A stretch of 60,216 nt of DNA from Saprospiraceae bacterium (GCA_016787345.1 JAEUUU010000071.1:1-60216); one strand, 5' to 3'. Shown: positions 1-8,379, counted from the first letter of the stretch. A program made the numbers and translations. The notes: generated by a model not told the origin, from the sequence alone.

Positions 1-2181
1 GACGCCGACCAGATCGCCCAGCGGAGGAGCGGAGAACAAACAGGGTTGAAAACTGACGTCGTCGATGGCAATGGCCGGCAAAAACCAGCTAAAAAAAACA
101 CTGTTTATTTCCAGGGTGACACTGGTGTTCGGGCCACTGTACCAGGTCCCGCACAACTTCGTCCAGGTACAGGTCGGCGGATTGGCCAGATTTCCGCCAT
201 AGCTTCCGATGGATTTGCCGTTGGCCGTTACTTCGGCCAACACGAGCGAAGCGCTTTTCACCGGATTAACCCAGGCCGAAAAAACATAGTACGTATTGGG
301 CGCCACGGCGTAGGTGTTCGACCAGATCGGTAGAGTAGCCGTGCCCGTATTGGGCGTACCGTATGCGACCAGCATGTTGCCCGTACCCGAGGTATGATCG
401 GTACAAGGCTGGAACGTACTGTTGATCGTTTGCGGGTTGTTGCCCACCCAGTACTGTCCGGACAACAAGGGCGGATTGCCCGTATTCTGGGCATAAGCGC
501 TGCCGAAACCTCCGGCAGATGATAAGGCGGGATTGGTCACCAGATTGCCGGAAGGAGAGAATGGCGCAGGACAGGCACAGGGCGGCACTGGTATCCTGCA
601 AAAACTGAAATCCTGCACCAACTCGTCACCGCTTTGCAAATTGACCAGCTGCAGACCCAAAGCAGGCAGGGAAGGCAGCCAGCCGGGTTGCTGAACCGCC
701 CTTACATAATAATAGCCCGGCGGCAGGCAATAGGTACACTTGTATTTGCCCTGGCTGTCCGTAAATATTTCGGTCACAACATTGCCCAGGGTATCCAGCA
801 CCTGCACCGGCCAGTCGGCGAGCACGGGCTGATCGCCGTAGGGCATCGAGTCGCAGGCTTCGTAGAGCACCCCCGACAACCCGGCCAGCGGGTTCACGCA
901 ACGGCGAAAACTGATGTCGTCGATGGCAAAATCATTGCCCGAAGCCGTCGGGTTGAGGTCGTAAATGCTCAGCGTGATCGTATTGTAATTGCCCGCAAGA
1001 AAGGTTTCGCACCAGGGCTGCCAGTCGCAAGGGGTACCGGATGCGAAGATTCGACCTATTTCATATTGTACGTTCTGGCTGTTGACCAGCACGAACAACG
1101 ACAAATTGGCCGGCGAGGCGCCCGTCAGCGAGGCCACCCAGGCGTCAAAAATATAGGGTGTAAAAGGCGTCACGGTGATGGTCTGGCTCCACAAGGGCGT
1201 GCTTGGGTTGGGGCCGCCGTTCACGACCAGCATGTTACCGCCGCCCGTGTGGTCGGCGCAATTGGAAAAACCGCCGTTGATGGCAGGCGGGTTGCTGCCG
1301 ACCCAGTACTGTCCGGGCAGCAGGGGCGGGTTGCCGGTGTTCTGGGCGTAGCCGCTGCTGAATCCGCCGCTGCTGGAAAAATCGCCGTTTTGCACTAAGT
1401 TGACCACAGCGGGTTGTGTACCTGTCGGGCAGTTGCAAGGCGGTTCAATCGGCGGGCAATTGCCGAAATTAGCGACGCGTTGCTCCGAAATATCGAGTTC
1501 TACAAATACCTGGCCGTCGGCGGGCGCCTTGGGCGTCCAGCCGGGCTGGGCAATTTCACGGACCCAATAATACCCCTTCGGCAGATCGGAAAACCGGTAT
1601 TTCCCGGTGCTGTCGGTCGCGGTTTCGGCCACGAGGTTGTCGTCGAGATCGAACAACTGAAAAACCCAGCCACCGAGCGGCGTCTGGTTGGTAAAAGGCA
1701 AGGTGCTGCACTCTTTGTACTTCGTGCCGATGATACTGGCGTCGGAAGGATCCAGGGCGCCCACCACGTTGAACCAGCTCAAACAACTCGTACCGGGCGG
1801 GCAATTGTCAATGTACTGCGCCGTCAGTAGGGCGGAATCCGTTTCGGCAATACACACATCCACGGCATATCCGGGCCCTGTGGGCACCAGGCCGCTGTCG
1901 TGCGTCAGCAAGAGTTCGGTATCGCTTAGCGGCGTGGCCGTCCAGCCGCCGGAGGTATTTGCGGCCCAGCTGCCGAAATTGCCCGATGAGAGGTAGAGTA
2001 AAATATCGTTGAAGCAATCGGGCGCCTGGTTGTTGTAAAACACACGGTAGCAGGCAAAATCGGTAGGCTGGACATTGATGATCAGCGAACCGCAATCGCC
2101 CGACTGAGCGCTGCCGCGAACCGGCAGCAGTGCCATCAGCGAACAGGCAACGAGGATGAATTTGTTGCAAACCGTTTTCAT
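1..2181 (-). CDS. Secreted multidomain protein with SdrD B-like and repeated carbohydrate-binding-like modules (3' end outside window)
   Basis: The frame is open from an ATG at 2181 to the left edge (727 codons), with no stop inside the window. A signal peptide of about 26 residues (MKTVCNKF..., ending ..GSAQ) marks it as exported. A cysteine-bearing head (about residues 28-150) is followed by an SdrD B/prealbumin-like domain (about 165-240, ending in the typical TDSTGKYRFSDLPKGYYWV motif). Next comes a 160-residue module (about 260-420) ending in AIDDISF, a second SdrD B-like domain (425-530), and a second copy of the module (545-710) ending in AIDDVSF. The sequence PLGDLVGV at the edge begins a third SdrD B-like unit. 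The two long modules share QNTGNPPLL.GQYWVG and look like galactose-binding-type jelly rolls. By analogy with its neighbours it is probably a T9SS cargo, but the sorting domain would lie outside the window. Function is unknown; adhesion or polymer binding is an inference. Confidence 0.85.
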   Translation of the reverse strand, partial: MKTVCNKFILVACSLMALLPVRGSAQSGDCGSLIINVQPTDFACYRVFYNNQAPDCFNDILLYLSSGNFGSWAANTSGGWTATPLSDTELLLTHDSGLVPTGPGYAVDVCIAETDSALLTAQYIDNCPPGTSCLSWFNVVGALDPSDASIIGTKYKECSTLPFTNQTPLGGWVFQLFDLDDNLVAETATDSTGKYRFSDLPKGYYWVREIAQPGWTPKAPADGQVFVELDISEQRVANFGNCPPIEPPCNCPTGTQPAVVNLVQNGDFSSSGGFSSGYAQNTGNPPLLPGQYWVGSNPPAINGGFSNCADHTGGGNMLVVNGGPNPSTPLWSQTITVTPFTPYIFDAWVASLTGASPANLSLFVLVNSQNVQYEIGRIFASGTPCDWQPWCETFLAGNYNTITLSIYDLNPTASGNDFAIDDISFRRCVNPLAGLSGVLYEACDSMPYGDQPVLADWPVQVLDTLGNVVTEIFTDSQGKYKCTYCLPPGYYYVRAVQQPGWLPSLPALGLQLVNLQSGDELVQDFSFCRIPVPPCACPAPFSPSGNLVTNPALSSAGGFGSAYAQNTGNPPLLSGQYWVGNNPQTINSTFQPCTDHTSGTGNMLVAYGTPNTGTATLPIWSNTYAVAPNTYYVFSAWVNPVKSASLVLAEVTANGKSIGSYGGNLANPPTCTWTKLCGTWYSGPNTSVTLEINSVFFSWFLPAIAIDDVSFQPCLFSAPPLGDLVGV

Positions 2182-2407
2182 ACAACTGGTTTTATCATTA
2201 CGAAATATGGATGAATGCACTTTCCAAAAATTCACCCTTCCTGCGTACAGGGCCCGGTTTCATGATGTCTGGCAGGATCAGCCGGATATTTGGTCAATAC
2301 TCCATGACAAGCGGTATTTTCGGCGGAGGCTGTGAATGGGGTAACAAAGCCCGCCCAAAGGGGATCTTACGCTGAAAAATTGCGGCGACCCCTTGGCTTC
2401 AATCTGC

Positions 2408-2415
2408 TATTTTTG
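2408..2415 (+). promoter_or_regulatory. Putative Bacteroidota -7 element upstream of the LytTR regulator
   Basis: The motif TATTTTTG matches the Bacteroidota consensus TAnnTTTG exactly and lies 20 bases before the regulator ATG at 2436, giving a very short leader. No clear TTTG/TTG -33 partner sits at the usual distance, so this is tentative. The rest of the 254-base divergent gap (2182-2435) shows no gene or obvious RNA. Confidence 0.35.
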
Positions 2416-2435
2416 ACGCACAAAGCGACCATTGC

Positions 2436-3185
2436 ATGACTTCCACTTTGCGTGTTTTTATTGTTGACGACGAATTACACTGCCGTGCCCTGCTGCGCAA
2501 TTTATTACGCGACGTTTGTCCGGAAACCCAAATCGCCGGGGAGGCAGGCTCCATTACAGAGGCAGCGGAGGCCCTGCGGCACACCCGCCCGGATTTATTG
2601 TTACTCGACATCAGCTTGCCCGATGGTACGGGCTTCGACCTGCTCGACCGCTTTCCGCAACCCGATTTTCGCGTTATTTTTACTACTGCCCACGACGAAT
2701 TTGCCCTGAAAGCTTTTCGTTACAGCGCCGTTGATTATCTACTCAAACCCGTCGATCCCGATCAACTTGCCGAATCGGTACACAAAGCCGGGAGACAAAC
2801 GCCTGCCGCTTCCTGGCATCTGCAACTCGCGCAATTGAGGAATCAAAATGCCACGGGCAACTTCGACCGGATCGCCCTGAATACCGGCGACGGCTTGCTG
2901 TTCATCCAAACCTCCGACATCCTTTACCTCGAAGCCAATGGCAATTTCACCTACGCCTACCTTTCCGAAGGCGAGCGGCATCTGGTAAGTAACAATCTGA
3001 AAATGTTTGAGGAAATCCTGCCCGAACCGGGCTTTTTCCGGATACACCAGTCTTACCTGGTCAATACTCAACGGGTCAAAAAATTTTTAAAAGAAGACGG
3101 TGGCTACGTCATTATGCAGGACGGGGCCAAATTGCCCCTTGCACGGCGGAGAAAAGACGACTTTTTGCGCGGTCTGATGACTTGA
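2436..3185 (+). CDS. LytTR-family response regulator transcription factor
   Basis: This is a 249-residue two-component response regulator. The N-terminal REC domain (about 6-125) has the acidic pair D11/D12, the phospho-acceptor aspartate D58 in LLLLDISLPDGTGF, a conserved threonine in FTTAHDEFAL and the lysine in LLKPVDPDQL. The C-terminal LytTR DNA-binding domain (about 140-245) shows the characteristic DILYLEANGNFTYAYL and FFRIHQSYLVN segments. Such proteins bind direct repeats upstream of target genes after phosphorylation by a sensor kinase, often of the LytS/YehU type. No kinase gene is adjacent, so it is an orphan within this window. It diverges from the large secreted protein at 1-2181, which is a possible target, but nothing in the sequence proves that. 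Confidence 0.93.
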   Translation: MTSTLRVFIVDDELHCRALLRNLLRDVCPETQIAGEAGSITEAAEALRHTRPDLLLLDISLPDGTGFDLLDRFPQPDFRVIFTTAHDEFALKAFRYSAVDYLLKPVDPDQLAESVHKAGRQTPAASWHLQLAQLRNQNATGNFDRIALNTGDGLLFIQTSDILYLEANGNFTYAYLSEGERHLVSNNLKMFEEILPEPGFFRIHQSYLVNTQRVKKFLKEDGGYVIMQDGAKLPLARRRKDDFLRGLMT

Positions 3186-3310
3186 ATTTGCTTTATCTAC
3201 GCCTCATGACGCCTGGTTCTCAGCATGGAATATTGCATAAACTCTTACAAACCAATATAAACCTTATAAACCTCGCACTCAAAGCTTCCCGGCGAAAAGT
3301 GTATGATAAA

Positions 3311-3340
3311 AAGGGGCAAACTGCCATGCAGCCGCCCCTT
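3311..3340 (-). terminator. Rho-independent terminator for the etfB-etfA-DUF151 transcription unit
   Basis: Inverted arms AAGGGGC (3311-3317) and GCCCCTT (3334-3340) enclose a loop that itself contains CTGC/GCAG. Read on the minus strand, the stem runs into a T-rich tract (TTTTTATC), which fits termination downstream of the nuclease gene ending at 3367. It may also stop the convergent regulator transcript. Confidence 0.7.
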
Positions 3341-3366
3341 CAGGTTTTCTCTTAAATCAGTTTTGA

Positions 3367-3960
3367 TCAGGCCTCTCGCCTTTTTAGTTCATCCCGGATT
3401 TTGGCTGCCATCTCGTAGTCTTCCGATTCGAGTACCTCCTGCAATTTACGTTGCAGGATCTCTGCTGAAAGGGTTCCGAGGTTTTCGCTGCTCAAGCCGG
3501 CCGCGGTGACCTGTCCGGCTTCTCCGCCCTGAGCGATATCCTCGTCCTGGTCTTCGAGCACGACACCGGCTGCTTCCAGAATAAAATCATAGGTATAAAT
3601 CGGGCATTCAAAGCGCACCGCCATCGCAATGGCATCGCTGGTGCGGGAATCGATTTCGAATACTTCGCCGTTTTTGACGCATACCAGTCGGGCATAAAAA
3701 ATCCCGTCGAGCAGGTTGTTGATCACCACTTCGCGCAGTTGTACGTCGAAGGTATCGAGGGTATTTTTGAACAGATCGTGGGTCAGCGGGCGGTTGGGCA
3801 CCATGCGTTCCATTGCCACGGCAATGGCCTGCGCTTCAAAACTGCCGATCACAATCGGCAAACGGCGCTGGCCCCGGCGTTCTCCCAGCACGACTGCATA
3901 ATTGTGCGACTGGGTTACGCTGTGCGACAATGCCACTATGTCCAATTCAATACGTTTCAT
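3367..3960 (-). CDS. Bifunctional nuclease family protein (DUF151) with C-terminal UVR motif
   Basis: The 197-residue product starts at MKRIELDIVALS. An in-frame ATG 12 codons upstream exists, but the domain begins here. The DUF151 domain (about 1-135) has the family signatures VVLGE..G.R.LPIVIG..EAQAIA and ..EIDSRTSDAIAMAVR. A linker leads to a UVR-like helical hairpin at the C terminus (LQEVLESEDYEMAAKIRDEL). Family members have reported DNase/RNase activity in plants and bacteria; the UVR motif is a protein-protein contact module in UvrB/UvrC and Clp adaptors. The gene follows etfA with a 64-base gap, a neighbourhood common in Bacteroidota, and is probably cotranscribed with etfBA. Its cellular substrate is not established. 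Confidence 0.9.
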   Translation of the reverse strand: MKRIELDIVALSHSVTQSHNYAVVLGERRGQRRLPIVIGSFEAQAIAVAMERMVPNRPLTHDLFKNTLDTFDVQLREVVINNLLDGIFYARLVCVKNGEVFEIDSRTSDAIAMAVRFECPIYTYDFILEAAGVVLEDQDEDIAQGGEAGQVTAAGLSSENLGTLSAEILQRKLQEVLESEDYEMAAKIRDELKRREA

Positions 3961-4024
3961 GCCAAAATGCGTATGATTTGCCTTTTGAGGGCTCAAAAAT
4001 AAGGCTTTAAAGCGGTCTTTAGTA

Positions 4025-4987
4025 TCACTGCTGGGCTTTGAATTTCTTCACCGCCTCGGTCAGTTTGGGCACTACCTCAAAAAGATCGCCCACTACCCCG
4101 TAGTCGGCCGCCTTGAAAAACGGCGCTTCCGGGTCTTTATTAATCACCACGATCGTTTTGGAGTTGTTGACGCCGGCCAGGTGCTGAATGGCGCCGCTGA
4201 TACCGATGGCGATGTAAAGATTGGGGCGGATGGCGATACCGGTCTGGCCCACGTGCTCGTGGTGGGGCCGCCAATGGCTGTCGGCCACCGGGCGGGAACA
4301 AGCGGTCGTAGCGCCCAAAACCGAGGCCAGGTCCTCCACGATGCCCCAGTTGCCGGGTTCTTTCATGCCCCGACCGGCCGATACCACCACTTCCGCTTCG
4401 GGAAGGGGCACCGTGCCCTCCTGGGTTTTGACCTCTTTTACCTTGACGCGGGCTGCCGGCGGCGCAATGCTCAAAGCCTCTGCCGAAACAGGGTTGCCGG
4501 AGGCATCCGGACGCACGGCGTTGCCCATCAGGGAAACCACTTTGACCGCGCTGGTGATGTCGAATTCAGCAATTGCCTTGCCGGAAAAAACCGATTTTTT
4601 GACCCGCAAGGCGGCGCCACCGGCATTGGGCAGGGCATTGACGCCCGATACCAGGCCGGCATCGAGGCGCACGGCCAAGCGGCCGGCAATGGTCTTGCCC
4701 GTCGATGTATGGCTGAGGACGACCACGCTGGCGCCCAGTTGTTTGGCAGCTTCGGCGAGCACCTGGGCATACACCTGGCTGTCGATCTGATTCAACGCAT
4801 CGGCCGATACCTGCAACACCCGGGCAGCGCCGTAGCGGCCGAGTTCGCCGGCGTTTTGCGCCGCGCCAAGCACGATCGCGGCACAACTTGTACCCATCTG
4901 ATCGGCTAATTTTTTTCCAAAAGTCACCGCCTCGAAAGCGGCTTTTTTAAACTGACCACGCGGACTTTCCGCAAAAACCAAAACCAT
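4025..4987 (-). CDS. etfA: Electron transfer flavoprotein alpha subunit
   Basis: This 320-residue protein is the FAD-binding alpha subunit of electron transfer flavoprotein, which accepts electrons from acyl-CoA and other flavin dehydrogenases and passes them to the respiratory chain through ETF-quinone oxidoreductase. The N-terminal Rossmann-like domain begins MVLVFAESPRGQFKKAA. The C-terminal FAD domain shows the family motifs VVSAGRGMKEPGNW, ACSRPVADSHWRP, GQTGIAIRPNLYIAIGISGA and AVNNSKTIVVINKDPEAPFF-type residues (here GVNNSKT). Length matches the family. It lies downstream of etfB across a 132-base gap filled by a large inverted repeat. Confidence 0.97.
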   Translation of the reverse strand: MVLVFAESPRGQFKKAAFEAVTFGKKLADQMGTSCAAIVLGAAQNAGELGRYGAARVLQVSADALNQIDSQVYAQVLAEAAKQLGASVVVLSHTSTGKTIAGRLAVRLDAGLVSGVNALPNAGGAALRVKKSVFSGKAIAEFDITSAVKVVSLMGNAVRPDASGNPVSAEALSIAPPAARVKVKEVKTQEGTVPLPEAEVVVSAGRGMKEPGNWGIVEDLASVLGATTACSRPVADSHWRPHHEHVGQTGIAIRPNLYIAIGISGAIQHLAGVNNSKTIVVINKDPEAPFFKAADYGVVGDLFEVVPKLTEAVKKFKAQQ

Positions 4988-5014
4988 GATGAAAGGGTGG
5001 GTTGAAAATGGTTA

Positions 5015-5117
5015 GGGGTTGATGAGGGTGGATGAGGGCTGATGAGGTTTATAAAAAGGGTAGGCAATGCCCTCGATTTATAAACCTTATCAACCCTTAT
5101 CAACCCTCATCAACCCT
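5015..5117. repeat. Large imperfect palindrome built from 10-bp GTTGATGAGG-like tandem units
   Basis: The left arm (5015-5055) consists of three to four degenerate copies of GTTGATGAGG ending in TTTATAAA. The right arm (5077-5117) carries the complementary CCTCATCAAC units starting with TTTATAAA. The arms pair over about 40 bp with a few mismatches around a 21-base core that can itself form GGC/GCC. It fills the etfB-etfA gap and begins 3 bases after the etfB stop codon. It may act as an mRNA-stabilising or processing hairpin that sets the etfB:etfA ratio; that role is an inference. Confidence 0.85.
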
Positions 5118-5119
5118 GT

Positions 5120-5860
5120 TTAAATCACTTTTGCTTCTTCGTGCAGGAGTCGGACGAGTTCGTCCATTTGGTCGGGCTGCACCAGTTTGACGCCTGCTTT
5201 GGGCGGCGGGAGGGTAAACTGGGCGGCCACCACGTTTTCCTGATACGGTACGGCCGGCACAACTTTGAGCGGCTTGGTATTGGCAGCCATAATGCCGCGC
5301 ATGTTGGGGATGCGTTGTTCAGCCATGCCTTTGGCAGCGCTGAGGACAAAGGGGGTGTTGACTTCCAGCACTTCGATACCGCCTTCGATTTCGCGCTCGA
5401 GCGTGGCGAGATTGCCGTTCACATCGAGTTTGGAAGCATAGCTGACGTAGGGCAGATCGAGGTATTCGGCCGCCATAGCGCCAACTTCGGAGCCGTTGTA
5501 GTCGATGGTTTCCTTGCCGAAGAAGACGATGTCGAATTGCTCGTTGCGGGCGTATTCGGCGATCTGTTTGGCCACGAAACCGGCGCTTTTCGGGTCAGCG
5601 TCGATGCGGACCGCTTCGTCGGCGCCGATGGCCAGGGCCTTGCGGATGGTTTTGTCGTTGGCAGCCGGACCGACGTTGAGCACCACGACGGTGCCGCCGA
5701 GGGCTTCCTTGAGTTCGCAGGCCCGGACGAGCGCGTACCATTCGTCGTAGGGGTTCATGATAAATTGTACGCCGGCAGCGTTGAATTCCTTCCCGTCGGC
5801 CGAAAAGGAGATTTTAGCGGTGGTGTCCGGCGTTTGACTGATGCAAACAAGCAATTTCAT
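5120..5860 (-). CDS. etfB: Electron transfer flavoprotein beta subunit
   Basis: This 246-residue protein is the AMP-binding beta subunit that pairs with EtfA. It begins MKLLVCISQTPDT and shows the family features FIMNPYDEWYALVRACELKE, VVVLNVG, IRKALAIGADEAVRID and FFGKETIDYNGSEVGAMAAEYLDLP, which surrounds the nucleotide and the recognition-loop region. Length fits the family. It is the first gene of an etfB-etfA-DUF151 unit and is transcribed divergently from the TPR gene at 5990. Confidence 0.97.
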   Translation of the reverse strand: MKLLVCISQTPDTTAKISFSADGKEFNAAGVQFIMNPYDEWYALVRACELKEALGGTVVVLNVGPAANDKTIRKALAIGADEAVRIDADPKSAGFVAKQIAEYARNEQFDIVFFGKETIDYNGSEVGAMAAEYLDLPYVSYASKLDVNGNLATLEREIEGGIEVLEVNTPFVLSAAKGMAEQRIPNMRGIMAANTKPLKVVPAVPYQENVVAAQFTLPPPKAGVKLVQPDQMDELVRLLHEEAKVI

Positions 5861-5889
5861 GGTGGATAATGTGCTTAGTCGGTCAAATT

Positions 5890-5921
5890 ATTGATGGGCG
5901 AAAATTTGCCCGTTACCTTTG
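5890..5921 (+). promoter_or_regulatory. Putative Bacteroidota promoter for the TPR-DUF4292-EnvC-like operon
   Basis: TACCTTTG (5914-5921) fits the -7 consensus TAnnTTTG exactly, and ATTG (5890-5893) lies 20 bases upstream, close to the TTTG -33 element. This would give a leader of about 60 bases before the ATG at 5990. Confidence 0.45.
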
Positions 5922-5989
5922 GGGCGCGCAAAGGTACTATTCTGCGCGGAGCTCTAACAATTCGGCGCATTTTTCGTTTAAAAAAACAC

Positions 5990-6322
5990 ATGAGCAAACG
6001 ACTTCCCATCCTGTTGAACCTGCTGGAAGCCAATCCTTCCGACGCTTTCGCCTTGTTTGCCGCGGCAAAGGAATACGAGGGTATGAACGACGCCGGACAG
6101 GCCCTGCATTATTATGAAAAATTGCGGGCCACCGACCCCGCCTACGTCGGCCTTTATTACCACCTGGGCAAACTGTACGAACGGCTCAACAACCCCGACG
6201 GCGCCCTCGACGCCTATCGTCAGGGCTGCGCAGCAGCTCGTCAGGCAGGCGATCAGCACGCTTACAACGAACTGATGGGCGCCCGGCTCAACCTCGACCA
6301 CCCGCACGACGATGAAATTTAA
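5990..6322 (+). CDS. Small tetratricopeptide-repeat protein
   Basis: The 110-residue product begins MSKRLPILLNLLEANPSDAF. A longer frame starting at 5891 exists, but its extra residues are basic and unlike a TPR, and that start would fall inside the predicted promoter. Two TPR units are visible: about 15-48 (AFALFAAAKEYEGMNDAGQALHYY) and 49-82 (AYVGLYYHLGKLYERLNNPDGALDAY), plus a capping helix. It is probably a cytoplasmic scaffold. It overlaps the next gene by 11 bases and sits in the TPR-DUF4292-EnvC order commonly seen in Bacteroidota, which points to an accessory role in cell-envelope maintenance. Confidence 0.85.
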   Translation: MSKRLPILLNLLEANPSDAFALFAAAKEYEGMNDAGQALHYYEKLRATDPAYVGLYYHLGKLYERLNNPDGALDAYRQGCAAARQAGDQHAYNELMGARLNLDHPHDDEI

Positions 6323-7109
6323 CCCCCTGCACTACCCTGCCCTGCTGTTGCTTTGTCTGTTGCTTGGGTCGGCTGCCGACAACGGTTGCCGCCGTCACAG
6401 AAGCGACGACGTCAAACCCGCTACCGAGAACCGGCCGAGTGATTATCTGCTGGCGCAACTTCAAAAAAACACCCGTTCCGAGGTGCGCTACTTCTCCGCC
6501 CAGGCAAAAATTTTCGCCACGGGCGACGTCGATCCGATCAGCGCCAATGCAAATATCATCTGGATCAAAGACAGCGTTTTGTGGCTGAATGTCAGGAAGT
6601 TCGGTATCGAAGCCGTGCGGGCGCTGGTCACCCGCGACTCGGTATTCATCCTCGACCGCCTCAACGACACCTATACCGCCCAGGGCCTTGAAAGCCTGCA
6701 GCGCAACTACGGCCTGCCCGGCGGATTCGACCTGCTTGGCAACCTGCTCATGGGCTCGGCCTGGGTACCCGCCGACGCCGGTCAGTGGCAGTCGGGGCTC
6801 GACGACGGCCTGCACCGGCTCAGCGGAAGCAACAACCGTTTGACTGCCAATTATCACCTGGAAGAAAACGGCTGGCGGCTACGCCACGCGGCTTTTCTGG
6901 ACAAACGCGATGCCCGGGCATTAAGCCTTGATTTTGAACAATTTAAAAAACTGTCGGGCACACCCGCCGCTTTTCCGTATTTTCGCCGCATCGCGGCATA
7001 CAGCCCTGAAAGCGGTATGCTGCAACTTGAAATTGAACTCTCGGATGTCCAGATCAATGTTCCGAAACCTTTTCGATTCGAAATCCCTGCGCATTACCAG
7101 CGGTTGTAA
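6312..7109 (+). CDS. DUF4292 family envelope protein
   Basis: The 265-residue protein has a hydrophobic N-terminal export signal (LHYPALLLLCLLLGS) followed by a cysteine (NGC, about residue 27). The residues before that cysteine are a poor lipobox, so lipoprotein status is uncertain. The body resembles the DUF4292 family: a LolA/LolB-like beta-rich fold with ANIIWIKDSVLWLNVRKFGIEAVRALVTRDSVFILDRL near the N terminus and a C-terminal sheet ending FRFEIPAHYQRL. Its start overlaps the TPR gene, and its last 65 bases overlap the EnvC-like gene, implying translational coupling. The fold suggests a role in outer-membrane or lipoprotein handling, but the function is not established. Confidence 0.8.
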   Translation: MKFNPLHYPALLLLCLLLGSAADNGCRRHRSDDVKPATENRPSDYLLAQLQKNTRSEVRYFSAQAKIFATGDVDPISANANIIWIKDSVLWLNVRKFGIEAVRALVTRDSVFILDRLNDTYTAQGLESLQRNYGLPGGFDLLGNLLMGSAWVPADAGQWQSGLDDGLHRLSGSNNRLTANYHLEENGWRLRHAAFLDKRDARALSLDFEQFKKLSGTPAAFPYFRRIAAYSPESGMLQLEIELSDVQINVPKPFRFEIPAHYQRL

Positions 7110-8379
7110 AACCTTGCTGCTTTTGTTGGTTTTGCCCTTGCTTTTACCGCTGTCTGTCGGCGCGCAATCCAAAAAAGAATTGGAGGCCAAGCGCAAAAAA
7201 CTGATCAAAGACATCGAGGTAACGGGCAAATTGTTGCAAAAAACGACCAAAACCAAAGAAGCAACCTACGATCGCTTTGTCGCCCTCCAGAACCAGATCC
7301 AGTACCGCGAAAACCTGATCGCTACCCTCGACGAGGAAGCGCAGGAAGCCGAAGACGGTATCGCCCGCGCATCGGCGGTCATCAATTCGCTCACCCGCGA
7401 CGTGAATGCCATGCAGGACGAATACGGCCGGATGGTGCGAAACGCTTTCCGCCGCAAAATGCTGAGCAACCCGCTGCTCTTTATCCTCTCTGCCGACAAC
7501 CTCAACCAGGCTTTCCGCCGCTGGCTTTTCCTCCGAAAATACGACCGTATGCGCCGCGATCAGGCGCGCGCCATCGCGGCTACCCGCGACATGCTTTCCC
7601 GCAAAATGGCCGCCCTGGAAGATACCCGCCGGGAAAAAGAAGCCCTGCTGGCCTCCATGCAGGATCAAAAAAGCACCCTCGACAACGAACTGGTGCAAAA
7701 AGACAATCTGCTGAAAAACCTGGCCAAAGACGAAACCCGCCTGCGCTCCGACCTCGAAAAAAAGCAGGCGGCTCACGAGGCGCTCAACCGAATGATCGAA
7801 AACGTGATCCAGGAAGAAATACAGCGCAAAACCGCCGAAGCGCGCAAACCCGTCGCTACCCCACCCGCTACCAAACCTTCCACGCCCGCCAAATCTTCGG
7901 GCACGAATACCCCGACGCCAGCGGCCGAAACGCCACCTCCGCCAGCAGCAGGCGAAGACGAAGTTTCTGTCAATTTCCGCCGCAACTACGGCAAACTACC
8001 CTGGCCCGTCGAAAACGGCTTTATTGCCCGCGGCTACGGCCGGCAAAAACACCCCACGCTCAAAAACATCGAAATCACGAACAACGGCGTCGATATCCGC
8101 ACCGAAGAGGGCTCCTCCGTGCGCGCCGTTTTTGACGGAGAAGTCGCCGGCGTGCAATTTATCCCCGGTCACGACTACACGGTCATCCTCCAGCACGGCG
8201 ACTATTATACCGTGTACTCCAACCTGGCTGAAACTACCCTGACCAAAGGACAAAGCGTCAAAAGCCGCCAAAGTATCGGCAAAGTGAGTACCAACGCCAT
8301 CACAGGCGCCTCCGAACTGCACTTCGAATTGTGGTACCAGAAACAACGGCAGAACCCGGCGGGATGGATCAGGAAGTGA
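7045..8379 (+). CDS. EnvC-like coiled-coil protein with degenerate LytM (M23) domain
   Basis: The 444-residue product has a signal sequence (TLLLLLVLPLLLPLSVGAQS), a long coiled coil (about 35-260), a Pro/Thr/Ala-rich linker (about 265-310) and a C-terminal LytM/M23 domain (about 330-444). In the LytM domain the usual zinc-ligand histidine is replaced (NNGVDI instead of H.G.D) and the catalytic H of Y.HL is replaced (YSNL), while the last LHFEL histidine remains. This pattern matches EnvC-type proteins that activate amidases for septal peptidoglycan splitting rather than cutting it themselves. The start is either 7045 or 7057; both lie inside DUF4292, and a frame open further upstream is rejected because the signal sequence follows these codons. 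The stop overlaps the first unit of an 8-bp repeat array. Confidence 0.9.
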   Translation: MSRSMFRNLFDSKSLRITSGCKTLLLLLVLPLLLPLSVGAQSKKELEAKRKKLIKDIEVTGKLLQKTTKTKEATYDRFVALQNQIQYRENLIATLDEEAQEAEDGIARASAVINSLTRDVNAMQDEYGRMVRNAFRRKMLSNPLLFILSADNLNQAFRRWLFLRKYDRMRRDQARAIAATRDMLSRKMAALEDTRREKEALLASMQDQKSTLDNELVQKDNLLKNLAKDETRLRSDLEKKQAAHEALNRMIENVIQEEIQRKTAEARKPVATPPATKPSTPAKSSGTNTPTPAAETPPPPAAGEDEVSVNFRRNYGKLPWPVENGFIARGYGRQKHPTLKNIEITNNGVDIRTEEGSSVRAVFDGEVAGVQFIPGHDYTVILQHGDYYTVYSNLAETTLTKGQSVKSRQSIGKVSTNAITGASELHFELWYQKQRQNPAGWIRK

